From positions 1-6,851 of the forward strand of contig CABUIX010000077.1 of the NCBI GenBank assembly GCA_902491795.1: DNA of 6,851 nucleotides, in the 5' to 3' direction. This DNA is from an uncultured Bacteroidales bacterium (GTDB lineage Bacteria; Bacteroidota; Bacteroidia; Bacteroidales; UBA932). Below, in pieces: positions 1-6,851 of the stretch. Position numbers and translations under genes: made by a program. The first letter of the stretch is position 1. Every line of letters begins with the position of its first letter. The notes beneath the pieces are model-generated. The model was not told the origin of the DNA and did no database searches. It was given only the letters and a program-made list of their open reading frames with translations.

Positions 1-161
1 TCAGCGCCGACCTGAAGGGAATCGCTCCGGGCGAGTACACCTGGGCAATCGGAATCGCCGATACGATGCGAGACAACAAAAAGGGACTTAATATCGCCGT
101 CGACAGGGAGCATCTCACTCCCGAAGGGTGGTTCAAAATATGCAGCATATCCATCAACTGA
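1..161 (+). CDS. DUF4832-type protein, C-terminal fragment (5' end outside window)
   Basis: An open frame enters from the left edge (first full codon at base 3) and runs 52 codons to TGA at 159-161. Aligned by eye with the last 53 residues of the next gene, about 24 of 52 positions are identical with one gap. Shared positions include the S-x-D-L-x-G start, the P-G-x-Y-x-W and G-I-x-D-T motifs, and a late G-W. This makes it the C-terminal end of a paralogue. In this family the region is the final part of the beta-sandwich that follows a TIM-barrel-like domain. The next gene starts 6 bases after the stop, so the two are probably co-transcribed. Signal peptide, catalytic region and full length cannot be seen. 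Function is unknown; a role in glycan binding or processing is inferred from the SusC/SusD genes downstream. Confidence 0.85.
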   Translation, partial: SADLKGIAPGEYTWAIGIADTMRDNKKGLNIAVDREHLTPEGWFKICSISIN

Positions 162-167
162 TAACCG

Positions 168-1727
168 ATGATCATGTTTAATAAAGGAATATACATCGCG
201 CCGCTTGTTCTTGCAGCAGCGCTCGCATGCACAAAAACTCCTGCTGGCGGGGAAAATGACAGTGATGCCGGTCAGGAGACCGTAAAGATTTCTCCGGACA
301 GAACGTCCGTGCTCCGTAACCCTCTGAACGGCTGGACTCTCTATGTCGGTCGCAGCTGGGACGAGAATTTCTGGACAAAACAGGGATATGACAACATCAG
401 CGTTCCTGAACTTGGGACGACCGTGAAGGTTTCCGACTATGCCAGCACTGCCTATCTCCGCACAACATGGAAAGCTCTTGAGCCTAGCGAGGGAAACTAT
501 GTGTGGAGAGACAAGAATTCCACGTTCTCAAAACTTCTGCAGTCTGTGCTCGACCGGGACATGCGTTTCGCAATACGAATCGTCGTTGATGGCCGCGACC
601 AGGGGCAGAACACTCCGCAGTATGTCTTTGACGCCGGCTGCGAGTTCTACGACGACCCAGACTATCCCGGAAAGGGGCGCATATCCCCGTATCCCGATGA
701 CCCAGTGTTTCAGGAAAAATATTCAAAGTTCATAAAGGCGCTGGCCGAGGATCTCGACGATCCGGACAAGATGGACTTCATTGATGCTTTCGGGCTCGGG
801 AAATGGGGCGAATGCCACACTCTCATCTACAAGGACGGCTCAAATAAAGGCCAAGTATTCGACTGGATCACAACGCTTTATTCCGAATCGTTCAGGCATG
901 TCCCTCTCTTGATTAACTATCACAGGATGATTGGAACTGTGACGGCCGGAGGCTGGTCCGATACAGTGCCCTCCGACACTGAAAGACTGTTGGACAGCGC
1001 CGTTGAGAAAGACTATAGCCTTCGTCACGACGCTTTCGGAATGACTGGCTACTACAAGACTTGGGAGAAGAACTATGCGAAAAAGTGGAACAACCGTCGG
1101 CCGATTGTGATGGAGGGTGGATGGATTACGAGCGGGACGCACCGCTATTGGATAGATCCGTGCGGAAAATACCGTGAGGGGCATCCGGAGGATGTGCGTC
1201 AGGGCGAGTTTGATGCCTGTCAGGAGGCTAAGGTCAACATGATGGACATACGTACGGGTGAACTTTCGTGGTTCAACGACGCCTTCGGCCTGTTCGAGCG
1301 CTTCATCAGCGAAGGCGGCTACAGGCTCTATCCTGACATGATAATCGTCCCCAGCATGGCTGCCGCTGGTGCGAAGGTGCAGATAACGCACCGTTGGATA
1401 AATCTCGGCTGGGGCTATTGCCCGAACAACATTCCTCAGTGGAACTATAAATACAAACCGGCGTTCGCGCTTCTTGGCCAGGACGGAAAACTCGCCAAAG
1501 TTTTTGTCGATTCGGCTGCAGAGCCTTCTGAATGGCTCAAGGGCTATCCGAAGCAGTACCGCTTCAGCGTGGATCTCGATGGTGTCGTGCCGGGAACATA
1601 CATCTGGGTCGTAGGAATCGTCGACACCACAAAAGATGAGGGTACATTGGGGCTCGAAATAGCCACGAAGAAATCGCAGCAGACTTCTGCCGGATGGACA
1701 AAAGTGAAGGAAATTAATATTAACTAA
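168..1727 (+). CDS. DUF4874/DUF4832-type lipoprotein, putative TIM-barrel glycan-active protein
   Basis: A complete 519-residue protein of a Bacteroidota family often encoded in PULs, with no activity that I know of. Residues 1-20 form a lipoprotein signal peptide with C21 as the lipidated cysteine (A-L-A-C). A short polar linker with E29, D31 and D33 follows, so surface display is possible but not certain. Residues ~48-385 look like a TIM barrel: strand 1 near N-P-L-N-G-W (51-56), strand 2 near A-Y-L-R (95-98) before the W-K-A-L-E-P-S-E-G motif, strand 3 near 133-141, strand 4 near 203-210 followed by G-K-W-G-E (E215), strands 5 and 6 near 246-252 and 284-291, strand 7 P-I-V-M-E-G-G-W (E316). 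Residues ~390-519 fit a beta-sandwich. E215 and E316 sit where clan GH-A enzymes carry the acid/base and nucleophile, but the usual Asn before the acid/base is Gly214. ATG 174 is an alternative start two codons in. Hydrolase activity is inference; a non-catalytic binding protein is the alternative. Confidence 0.85.
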   Translation: MIMFNKGIYIAPLVLAAALACTKTPAGGENDSDAGQETVKISPDRTSVLRNPLNGWTLYVGRSWDENFWTKQGYDNISVPELGTTVKVSDYASTAYLRTTWKALEPSEGNYVWRDKNSTFSKLLQSVLDRDMRFAIRIVVDGRDQGQNTPQYVFDAGCEFYDDPDYPGKGRISPYPDDPVFQEKYSKFIKALAEDLDDPDKMDFIDAFGLGKWGECHTLIYKDGSNKGQVFDWITTLYSESFRHVPLLINYHRMIGTVTAGGWSDTVPSDTERLLDSAVEKDYSLRHDAFGMTGYYKTWEKNYAKKWNNRRPIVMEGGWITSGTHRYWIDPCGKYREGHPEDVRQGEFDACQEAKVNMMDIRTGELSWFNDAFGLFERFISEGGYRLYPDMIIVPSMAAAGAKVQITHRWINLGWGYCPNNIPQWNYKYKPAFALLGQDGKLAKVFVDSAAEPSEWLKGYPKQYRFSVDLDGVVPGTYIWVVGIVDTTKDEGTLGLEIATKKSQQTSAGWTKVKEININ

Positions 1728-1738
1728 TTATAACTGAA
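1711..1738 (+). promoter_or_regulatory. AT-rich translation-initiation leader of the susC-like gene
   Basis: Only 2 of 9 bases just before the ATG at 1739 are G or C, and 3 of the 30 bases from 1711 to 1740 are, against a roughly balanced surrounding sequence. There is no purine Shine-Dalgarno block. Unstructured A/T-rich leaders are the known initiation context for strongly translated Bacteroidota genes. The stretch begins inside the last codons (I-N-I-N) of the preceding gene and includes a perfect 10-base palindrome, TTAATATTAA, at 1714-1723. No convincing Bacteroidota promoter (-33 TTTG, -7 TAnnTTTG) fits in the 11-base gap. It is read as a ribosome loading site; a role in mRNA processing is possible but unsupported. 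Confidence 0.5.
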
Positions 1739-4700
1739 ATGAGACACACTAAAACTCAGCTTATGACAGTCATCATGACTGTTGTCTGCTTCTTTTGCTT
1801 CAGTGCAGCTCCTCTTTCGGCCCAGAACGGGGTCGTTAGCGGCGTCGTCACTGATGAAAACGGTGAGCCGCTCATAGGTGCGGGAGTCCTGATCAAGGGC
1901 ACTTCCATAGGCGAAGTCACCGACGTAAACGGTCAGTTCAAGCTCAAGGTAGCTCCGGATGCTATTCTTGAGGTTTCATTCCTTGGCTTTGAAACTCAGT
2001 ATGTTCAGGTCGCATCGCGTTCGAAGATTGAGATTTCTCTCAAATCCGACAACGTTCTAGAGGAAACGGTGGTCATCGGTTACGGCACCGTCAAGAAGAA
2101 GGACCTGACCGGAGCCGTGGCTGCGATCAATGGTGACAATCTCGCCGCGAAGAAAACCACGACCCTTTCCACTGCCCTTCAAGGCACGATGTCCGGTGTC
2201 CTGGTACAGAGGAACGGCAACGCCCCAGGCTCGGCGGCAAGTAGCATCCGTGTCCGCGGTATCACCACCATAGACAATTCCAACCCGCTCATAATTGTGG
2301 ATGGTGTGCAGTGCAGCGATATCGACTATGTAAACTCGAACGACGTGCAGAGCGTGTCTGTCCTCAAGGACGCCGCTGCCGCGTCAATCTATGGAGCGAA
2401 GGCCGCTGCCGGAGTCATACTCATCACGACCAGGCGCGGTGAGGCTGCCAACATAAGTCTTAGCTATAGCGGTGAGGTTGGCTGGGAAATTCCTACCACG
2501 CAGCCTGAAATGGTCGGTGTGACCCGTTTCCTTGAGATGAGCAACGAGCTTCTCTACAACGATAACAACGCTGCAGGCTTCTTCCAGCTCTACACGGCGG
2601 ACCAGGTGAAGAATTGGGTCGAGTACAACAAGACAGATCCAAACAACTATCCTATAACCAATTGGAGGGAGCTCATCCTCAAGGATAATGCTCTACGCCA
2701 CTCCCACAATGTTTCCGTATCGGGCGGCAACAAGTCTGTGCGTACCAAGGCTTCCATCACTTACGATGACGTCGACGGACTCTACGGCAATCGCCAGTTC
2801 CAGAGGTGGATGCTCCGTACCAACAACGACTTTACGATTATAAAGGATATGCTCTCAGCGTCTCTCGATATCAATATCCGTCGCGGCAAGAACACTCGTC
2901 CTATCTACGATCCGTTCGATACCATGAGAAAGATGCCGGCTGTCTATGCCGCGACATGGGCTGACGGAAGATATGCAGAAGGAAAGTCTGGCTCCAATCC
3001 ATATGCTCTTGTGAACGAGGGCGGTACCTATAGGGCATGGAGCACGCAGCTCGGTGGAAAGGCCTCTCTCGACCTCACTCCGGTGAAGGGGCTCAAGTTC
3101 TCCGCAGTCGTCTCCCCATTCATCAACTACACCAAGTCAAAGCAGTTCAAGAATGCCTGCGGCTACACTCTTGCCGACGACCCTGACACTCAGGGCGGTT
3201 GGTTTGACAGCGGCACGACATGGGCAACAAACAGTCTTTCTGAGAACAGGAATGACAGTTACACCATCACATCCCAACTTCTTGCGAACTACAACGGAAC
3301 TTTCGGGAAGCACAGCATCGGTGCACTTGTAGGATATGAGAACTACGTGATGCGCAGCGAGACTCTCGGCGCAGCGCGTGACCAGTACGAACTTACCGGC
3401 TACCCGTACCTCAACATCGGTCCGGTTGACTATCAGACAAACTCGGGAAACGGCACCGAATACACATCAAACTCAGTCTTCGGACGTGTCACCTACGACT
3501 ATGCCGGCCGCTACCTTTTCCAAGCGAATGTACGTCATGATGGTTCGTCACGCTTCGCGAAGAAATATCGTTGGGGTACCTTCCCTTCATTTTCAGCTGG
3601 CTGGGTGATGTCGGAGGAAAGCTGGATGCAGGCCGCAAAGCCTTGGCTTTCATTCCTCAAGTTCCGTGCATCATGGGGCAAACTTGGAAACGAGAGAATC
3701 GGAGACAGCTATTTCCCGTATATGGCTCTTATAAACTTCAATAATGCCCTCTTCTATAAGGACGGCGAGACAGTTTCCGACAAGACTGCAGCGCAGAAAG
3801 CTCTTGCAGTCGAGGACATCACATGGGAGACCACCACTTCCACCGACCTCGGCGTCGATCTCGGTTTTTTCCGCAACAGGCTGAACGTCAACTTCGATTG
3901 GTATTGGAAGAATACTGACGATATGCTCCTTTCAATCGAGATTCCTTACTTTATGGGCTACAACAGCCCTAAGACCAACGCTGGAAAGATGGCTACGAAG
4001 GGATTTGACCTTGAAATCGGATGGAACGACCGCGTGGGCGACTTCTCATACAGCGTCAGCGCCAACCTTTCTGACTTTACCTCCAAGATTGTGAGTCTCA
4101 ATAACTCCGATATCATCAGCGGTGGGAAGATTCAGCGTGAGGGAGGATATTTTAACGAATTCTACGGTTACATCTGTGACGGTATCTACCAGACACAAGA
4201 AGAAGTCGACAATTCCGCAAGGCTCAACGGCTCCGTGACTGTCGGCGACCTCAAGTATAGGGACATCTCCGGTCCGGACGGCGTTCCGGACGGAAAGATT
4301 TCCGCTGAGTACGACCGCGTGCCTCTCGGGAACTCTCTCCCTCGTTTCCAGTATGGCGGAAGGTTAAACTGTAGCTGGAAGGGACTCGACTTTTCTCTCG
4401 TGCTTCAGGGCATAGGCAAGCAGAACTCCTATCTTTCAGCGGCATACGTGCAGCCTTTGCGCGACAACTACGGCAACATACCGTCAATCATCGAGGGTAA
4501 GTACTGGAGTCCGTTCAACACAGTCGAGGAGAACGCGAACGCGAAATATCCGCGTCTCTCAAAGGTCAGCAAGGACAACAACTACGCAACCTCGTCATTC
4601 TGGATGTTCAACGGAGCATATCTCCGTCTGAAGAACATCACCCTCGGATATACGCTTCCGGAGAAATGGACGACAAAGGCGAAGATGAACCGTGTGCGTG

Positions 4701-4825
4701 TGTATGTCAGCGCAAACGACCTCTTCTGTCTTAGCAGATACCCGAAGGGATGGGACCCGGAGATGGGAACCAGCGCATACCCTATCACTACTTCTGTGCT
4801 TATGGGACTTTCTGTCAAATTCTAA
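1739..4825 (+). CDS. susC-like: SusC/RagA-family TonB-linked outer membrane transporter
   Basis: A complete 1028-residue outer-membrane importer of oligosaccharides, powered by TonB-ExbBD and working as a SusC2D2 complex with the lipoprotein encoded next. Residues 1-28 are a Sec signal peptide with likely cleavage at L-S-A|Q-N. Residues ~31-103 are the carboxypeptidase-regulatory-like Ig domain (V-x-G-V-V-T-D-E-N-G-E-P-L-I-G-A at 33-48). The TonB-box region is E-E-T-V-V-I-G-Y-G (108-116). The plug (~118-232) carries R-V-R-G-I (171-175), L-I-I-V-D-G-V (184-190) and the SusC/RagA signature K-D-A-A-A-A-S-I-Y-G (210-219). The rest is the 22-strand barrel, ending in K-F as expected for BAM recognition. 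There is no N-terminal STN domain, so it is not expected to signal through an anti-sigma factor; a regulator elsewhere is likely. Length is normal for the family. The gene starts 11 bases after the DUF4832-type gene and is followed at once by the SusD-like gene. The substrate cannot be deduced. Confidence 0.97.
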   Translation: MRHTKTQLMTVIMTVVCFFCFSAAPLSAQNGVVSGVVTDENGEPLIGAGVLIKGTSIGEVTDVNGQFKLKVAPDAILEVSFLGFETQYVQVASRSKIEISLKSDNVLEETVVIGYGTVKKKDLTGAVAAINGDNLAAKKTTTLSTALQGTMSGVLVQRNGNAPGSAASSIRVRGITTIDNSNPLIIVDGVQCSDIDYVNSNDVQSVSVLKDAAAASIYGAKAAAGVILITTRRGEAANISLSYSGEVGWEIPTTQPEMVGVTRFLEMSNELLYNDNNAAGFFQLYTADQVKNWVEYNKTDPNNYPITNWRELILKDNALRHSHNVSVSGGNKSVRTKASITYDDVDGLYGNRQFQRWMLRTNNDFTIIKDMLSASLDINIRRGKNTRPIYDPFDTMRKMPAVYAATWADGRYAEGKSGSNPYALVNEGGTYRAWSTQLGGKASLDLTPVKGLKFSAVVSPFINYTKSKQFKNACGYTLADDPDTQGGWFDSGTTWATNSLSENRNDSYTITSQLLANYNGTFGKHSIGALVGYENYVMRSETLGAARDQYELTGYPYLNIGPVDYQTNSGNGTEYTSNSVFGRVTYDYAGRYLFQANVRHDGSSRFAKKYRWGTFPSFSAGWVMSEESWMQAAKPWLSFLKFRASWGKLGNERIGDSYFPYMALINFNNALFYKDGETVSDKTAAQKALAVEDITWETTTSTDLGVDLGFFRNRLNVNFDWYWKNTDDMLLSIEIPYFMGYNSPKTNAGKMATKGFDLEIGWNDRVGDFSYSVSANLSDFTSKIVSLNNSDIISGGKIQREGGYFNEFYGYICDGIYQTQEEVDNSARLNGSVTVGDLKYRDISGPDGVPDGKISAEYDRVPLGNSLPRFQYGGRLNCSWKGLDFSLVLQGIGKQNSYLSAAYVQPLRDNYGNIPSIIEGKYWSPFNTVEENANAKYPRLSKVSKDNNYATSSFWMFNGAYLRLKNITLGYTLPEKWTTKAKMNRVRVYVSANDLFCLSRYPKGWDPEMGTSAYPITTSVLMGLSVKF
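4271..4294 (+). repeat. 12-base tandem repeat inside the susC-like gene
   Basis: Two adjacent 12-base units, GGTCCGGACGGC (4271-4282) and GTTCCGGACGGA (4283-4294), match at 10 of 12 bases. They encode G-P-D-G then V-P-D-G (residues 845-852). They lie in the Asp/Gly-rich segment D-I-S-G-P-D-G-V-P-D-G-K-I-S (842-855), the place where SusC proteins usually carry a D-x-N-G-D-G-x-I-type calcium-loop-like motif. The repeat keeps the frame. It may be a family-wide form of this loop rather than a recent duplication. Confidence 0.6.
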
Positions 4826-4840
4826 AAAATGGACTGTTAT

Positions 4841-6565
4841 ATGAAAAAGTATATACTATCAGCGCTCGCTTTCGGAGCTGCCATTGCAACTGCCTGCACG
4901 TCAATGGATATGACTCCGAAGTCTCAGGGAAACAGCGAATCTTGGTACACGACTGAGACCGAGCTTAATATGGCCGTCAACGAGTTCTACATACTCGGCT
5001 ACTGGCAGGAACCGCTGCTCTCGTCAGAACAGTGGACTGACAATTTTACCTACAGAAACACCAACAGAGGAGAGGGCGGCTCCGTGCTTGACGGGACTCT
5101 CACAGGACAGACATGGTACTGCTACAATCTGTGGTATCAGAGCTACAAACTCATCACTCGCGCCAACTCGCTTCTGAACAACATCCACAGAGCTGAGGAA
5201 GCCGGAGTGAAAAAGAGCGTCATCGAACAGTGCAAGGCAGAGGCCTGCTTTGCGAGGGCATGCAAGTATGCGGACCTTTTGTTCTTCTATGGTGCGGTGC
5301 CTTACATCGACCGTTACTACACCATTGATGAGGCTGAAACCCAGATCAGAAGAAACTCTATCGAGGAAGTCATGCCTAAGGTTTATGAGGACTTCGACTA
5401 TGCGATAGAGCATCTTCCTGTCTCATACAAACCGTCGTCTTCACATGCCACAAAAGGCGCGGCACTTGCCATGAAGGCAAGATTTGCAATGTACATGAAG
5501 GACTGGAATACAATGGCCGCGGCCGCGAAGGCTTGCATCGACCTGAATGCCTATTCGCTCGAACCTGACTTCATGAAACTCTTCCTCCAGACGACAAAAG
5601 AGAATCCCGAAAAGATTTTCTGCATTCCGCGTTCCATCACGAGCAGTGTCGTCCTTGACGACTGGTTCGTAAAGAACGGTCTTCCTCGCAATGCCGGTGG
5701 ATATGCGGCTGACACTCCTTCATGGGATTTGCTTGCGGCTTTCCTCTGCACTGACGGCCTTCCGATTGACGAGTCTCCGCTCTTCGACCCGCACAACCCG
5801 TTCAAGAATCGTGACCCGCGCTGCGCGATGACCATCGTAGAGTTCGGCACCGAGCACTGCGGATACATCTATGACCCTTCTCCGGCAGCAAAGACTACAA
5901 CTGTCGTGGCAACGGGCTCGTCCCAGGCCAACCAGGACAGCCGTAGTGTCAACCAATACGCATCATACAACGGTCTCATCTGGAAAAAGGGCGTTGACGC
6001 GAGCTGGTTGGAGAACGGACGCAAGGTGGAGAATGACTATCTCATAATGAGATATGCCGACGTTCTTCTTATGTATGCCGAGGCAAAGATTGAACTTGGC
6101 GAAATCGATGACAGCGTTCTTGATGCAATAAATCAGGTCCGTGCACGTGCATACGGCGTTAACTCGTCGATGACAGATTCCTATCCTGCCGTCACTTCAA
6201 CCGATCAGACAACGCTCCGCAGGGCAGTCCGGCTTGAGCGCCGCGTAGAACTTGCGAAGGAGGGGCGCCGCTATATGGACCTTATCCGCTGGAATCTTGC
6301 AATGAAGGCTCTTACCACCTACAACTATATCAATCTCGACCCTAACGCATGCCTTGAGCAGGTTGTCAACAAGGGACTGTGGTTCTGGCCGGAGACCCCT
6401 CAGATAGATGAGGATGGCATCGCGGACTTTGAACCGATGGCGGAGAAAGGACTCATTGCAAGGGGAGCGAAGCGTGCGTTCCCTGAAAGGCAGATGCTCT
6501 GGCCTATCCCTACCCATGACAAGGAGCTCTGCAACGACAATCTTGAACAGAATCCGGGTTATTAA
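4841..6565 (+). CDS. susD-like: SusD/RagB-family glycan-binding outer membrane lipoprotein
   Basis: A cell-surface lipoprotein that caps the SusC barrel and delivers bound oligosaccharide to it. From ATG 4841 it is 574 residues, a usual SusD length. The start M-K-K-Y gives a clean lipoprotein signal peptide with A-T-A-C and C19 as the lipidated residue. An in-frame ATG at 4829 would add M-D-C-Y, but it lies only 3 bases after the susC stop and spoils the charged start of the signal peptide. Helical repeat hallmarks are K-A-E-A-C-F-A-R-A with D-L-L-F-F-Y-G-A-V-P-Y (132-155), K-G-A-A-L-A-M-K-A-R (205-214), Y-L-I-M-R-Y-A-D-V-L-L-M-Y-A-E-A-K (400-416) and R-R-V-E-L-A-K-E-G-R-R-Y-M-D-L-I-R-W (467-484). 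The C-terminus has the family ending L-W-P-I-P (553-557) and N-P-G-Y (571-574). Aromatic residues are abundant, as expected for carbohydrate stacking, but binding residues cannot be assigned. It follows susC by 15 bases and is surely co-transcribed with it. Confidence 0.96.
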   Translation: MKKYILSALAFGAAIATACTSMDMTPKSQGNSESWYTTETELNMAVNEFYILGYWQEPLLSSEQWTDNFTYRNTNRGEGGSVLDGTLTGQTWYCYNLWYQSYKLITRANSLLNNIHRAEEAGVKKSVIEQCKAEACFARACKYADLLFFYGAVPYIDRYYTIDEAETQIRRNSIEEVMPKVYEDFDYAIEHLPVSYKPSSSHATKGAALAMKARFAMYMKDWNTMAAAAKACIDLNAYSLEPDFMKLFLQTTKENPEKIFCIPRSITSSVVLDDWFVKNGLPRNAGGYAADTPSWDLLAAFLCTDGLPIDESPLFDPHNPFKNRDPRCAMTIVEFGTEHCGYIYDPSPAAKTTTVVATGSSQANQDSRSVNQYASYNGLIWKKGVDASWLENGRKVENDYLIMRYADVLLMYAEAKIELGEIDDSVLDAINQVRARAYGVNSSMTDSYPAVTSTDQTTLRRAVRLERRVELAKEGRRYMDLIRWNLAMKALTTYNYINLDPNACLEQVVNKGLWFWPETPQIDEDGIADFEPMAEKGLIARGAKRAFPERQMLWPIPTHDKELCNDNLEQNPGY

Positions 6566-6585
6566 CGGTTAAATGACATTGAGTT

Positions 6586-6851
6586 ATGAAAAATATATTT
6601 AGGACAGTGTCTTTTCTTCTTGTCGGAGCTGCACTGTGCAGCGCGGCGGTTTCCTGCCAGCAGAAGATTGATAACGAATATTCAAGGCACAATTTCTCAA
6701 TAGAGATGAGGGCTTCTTCCGAGGCAATAGTCCTTGACGAAAGCAAGCCTGACGAGACGGCGCTCACCATCAGCTGGACGCCTGCAGCTGAATACGGCGA
6801 CGACTACACGACCACCTACCTCTACACCGTCGAGCACACCACCAGTACCGC
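6586..6851 (+). CDS. SusE-domain surface lipoprotein, N-terminal part (3' end outside window)
   Basis: An open frame from ATG 6586 gives 88 complete codons up to the window edge, starting 20 bases after the SusD-like stop. Residues 1-23 form a lipoprotein signal peptide (A-V-S-C, lipidated C24), followed by a Q-Q-K-I-D-N-E linker. The segment S-S-E-A-I-V-L-D-E (45-53) and then A-L-T-I-S-W-T-P-A (61-69) matches the N-terminal Ig-like SusE domain, in which a V-L-D-E strand is followed by a strand ending in W-T-P or W-x-A. Known SusE proteins bind starch at the cell surface through later domains. The glycan specificity here would lie in the unseen C-terminal part. The position right after susD is typical. 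Related SusE/SusF-type or other surface glycan-binding architectures cannot be told apart from this fragment. Confidence 0.85.
   Translation, partial: MKNIFRTVSFLLVGAALCSAAVSCQQKIDNEYSRHNFSIEMRASSEAIVLDESKPDETALTISWTPAAEYGDDYTTTYLYTVEHTTST

Noticed and set aside
840..1391. 183-codon open frame on the - strand inside the DUF4832-type gene
   Set aside because: It lies wholly within a well-supported + strand gene, has no recognisable domain or signal, and its composition is that of an antisense shadow.
1643..1650. TACATTGG, one mismatch from the Bacteroidota -7 box TAnnTTTG, about 90 bases before susC
   Set aside because: It lies within coding sequence, I see no matching -33 TTTG element at the right distance, and one-mismatch hits are expected by chance.
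4750..4956. 68-codon + strand frame bridging the susC end and susD start
   Set aside because: It overlaps the conserved C-terminus of SusC and the SusD signal peptide in a different frame, and has no motif of its own.
5024..5413. 129-codon open frame on the - strand inside the SusD-like gene
   Set aside because: It overlaps the conserved SusD helical region, shows no family motif, and is explained as antisense to the coding frame. The other short - strand frames in the window were rejected for the same reason.
6562..6572. Inverted repeat TTAAC-G-GTTAA after the SusD-like stop, considered as a terminator
   Set aside because: Five-base AT-rich arms with a one-base loop and no T-tract cannot form an intrinsic terminator, and the next gene begins 14 bases later.
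6573..6602. Nine-codon frame starting at an ATG just before the SusE-domain gene (possible leader peptide)
   Set aside because: It overlaps the SusE-domain start in another frame and has no attenuator-like structure or codon bias; chance is the simplest explanation.

Overview
The window reads as part of a polysaccharide utilization locus (PUL) from a member of the Bacteroidota, most likely the order Bacteroidales. The evidence is a canonical SusC/SusD pair in tandem, a following SusE-domain lipoprotein, several lipoprotein signal peptides, no Shine-Dalgarno sequences, and an AT-rich leader in front of the susC-like gene. Base composition is balanced and codons often end in C or G, so a moderate-GC Bacteroidales lineage fits. 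Genus cannot be fixed from this sequence.

Layout, all on the + strand and nearly gapless: (1) the last 52 codons of a DUF4832-type protein, cut by the left edge; (2) a complete DUF4874/DUF4832-type lipoprotein (168-1727), a paralogue of the first; (3) a SusC-like TonB-dependent outer-membrane transporter (1739-4825); (4) a SusD-like glycan-binding lipoprotein (4841-6565); (5) the first 88 codons of a SusE-domain lipoprotein, cut by the right edge (6586 onward). Intergenic gaps are 6, 11, 15 and 20 bases. There is no terminator, RNA gene, mobile element, CRISPR array or gene-free stretch over 300 bases. The genes are very probably one transcript, and its promoter and regulator lie outside the window.

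How the genes work together (inference from the Sus paradigm): the SusE-like and SusD-like lipoproteins capture a glycan at the cell surface. SusD acts as the lid on the SusC barrel, which imports oligosaccharides using TonB energy. The paired DUF4832-type proteins are the least understood part. Their layout matches a TIM-barrel glycosidase-like domain plus a C-terminal beta-sandwich, with glutamates at the ends of the predicted strands 4 and 7, where clan GH-A enzymes keep their catalytic pair. They are the best candidates here for an undescribed activity. No recognised CAZyme is present in the window, so the target glycan cannot be named.
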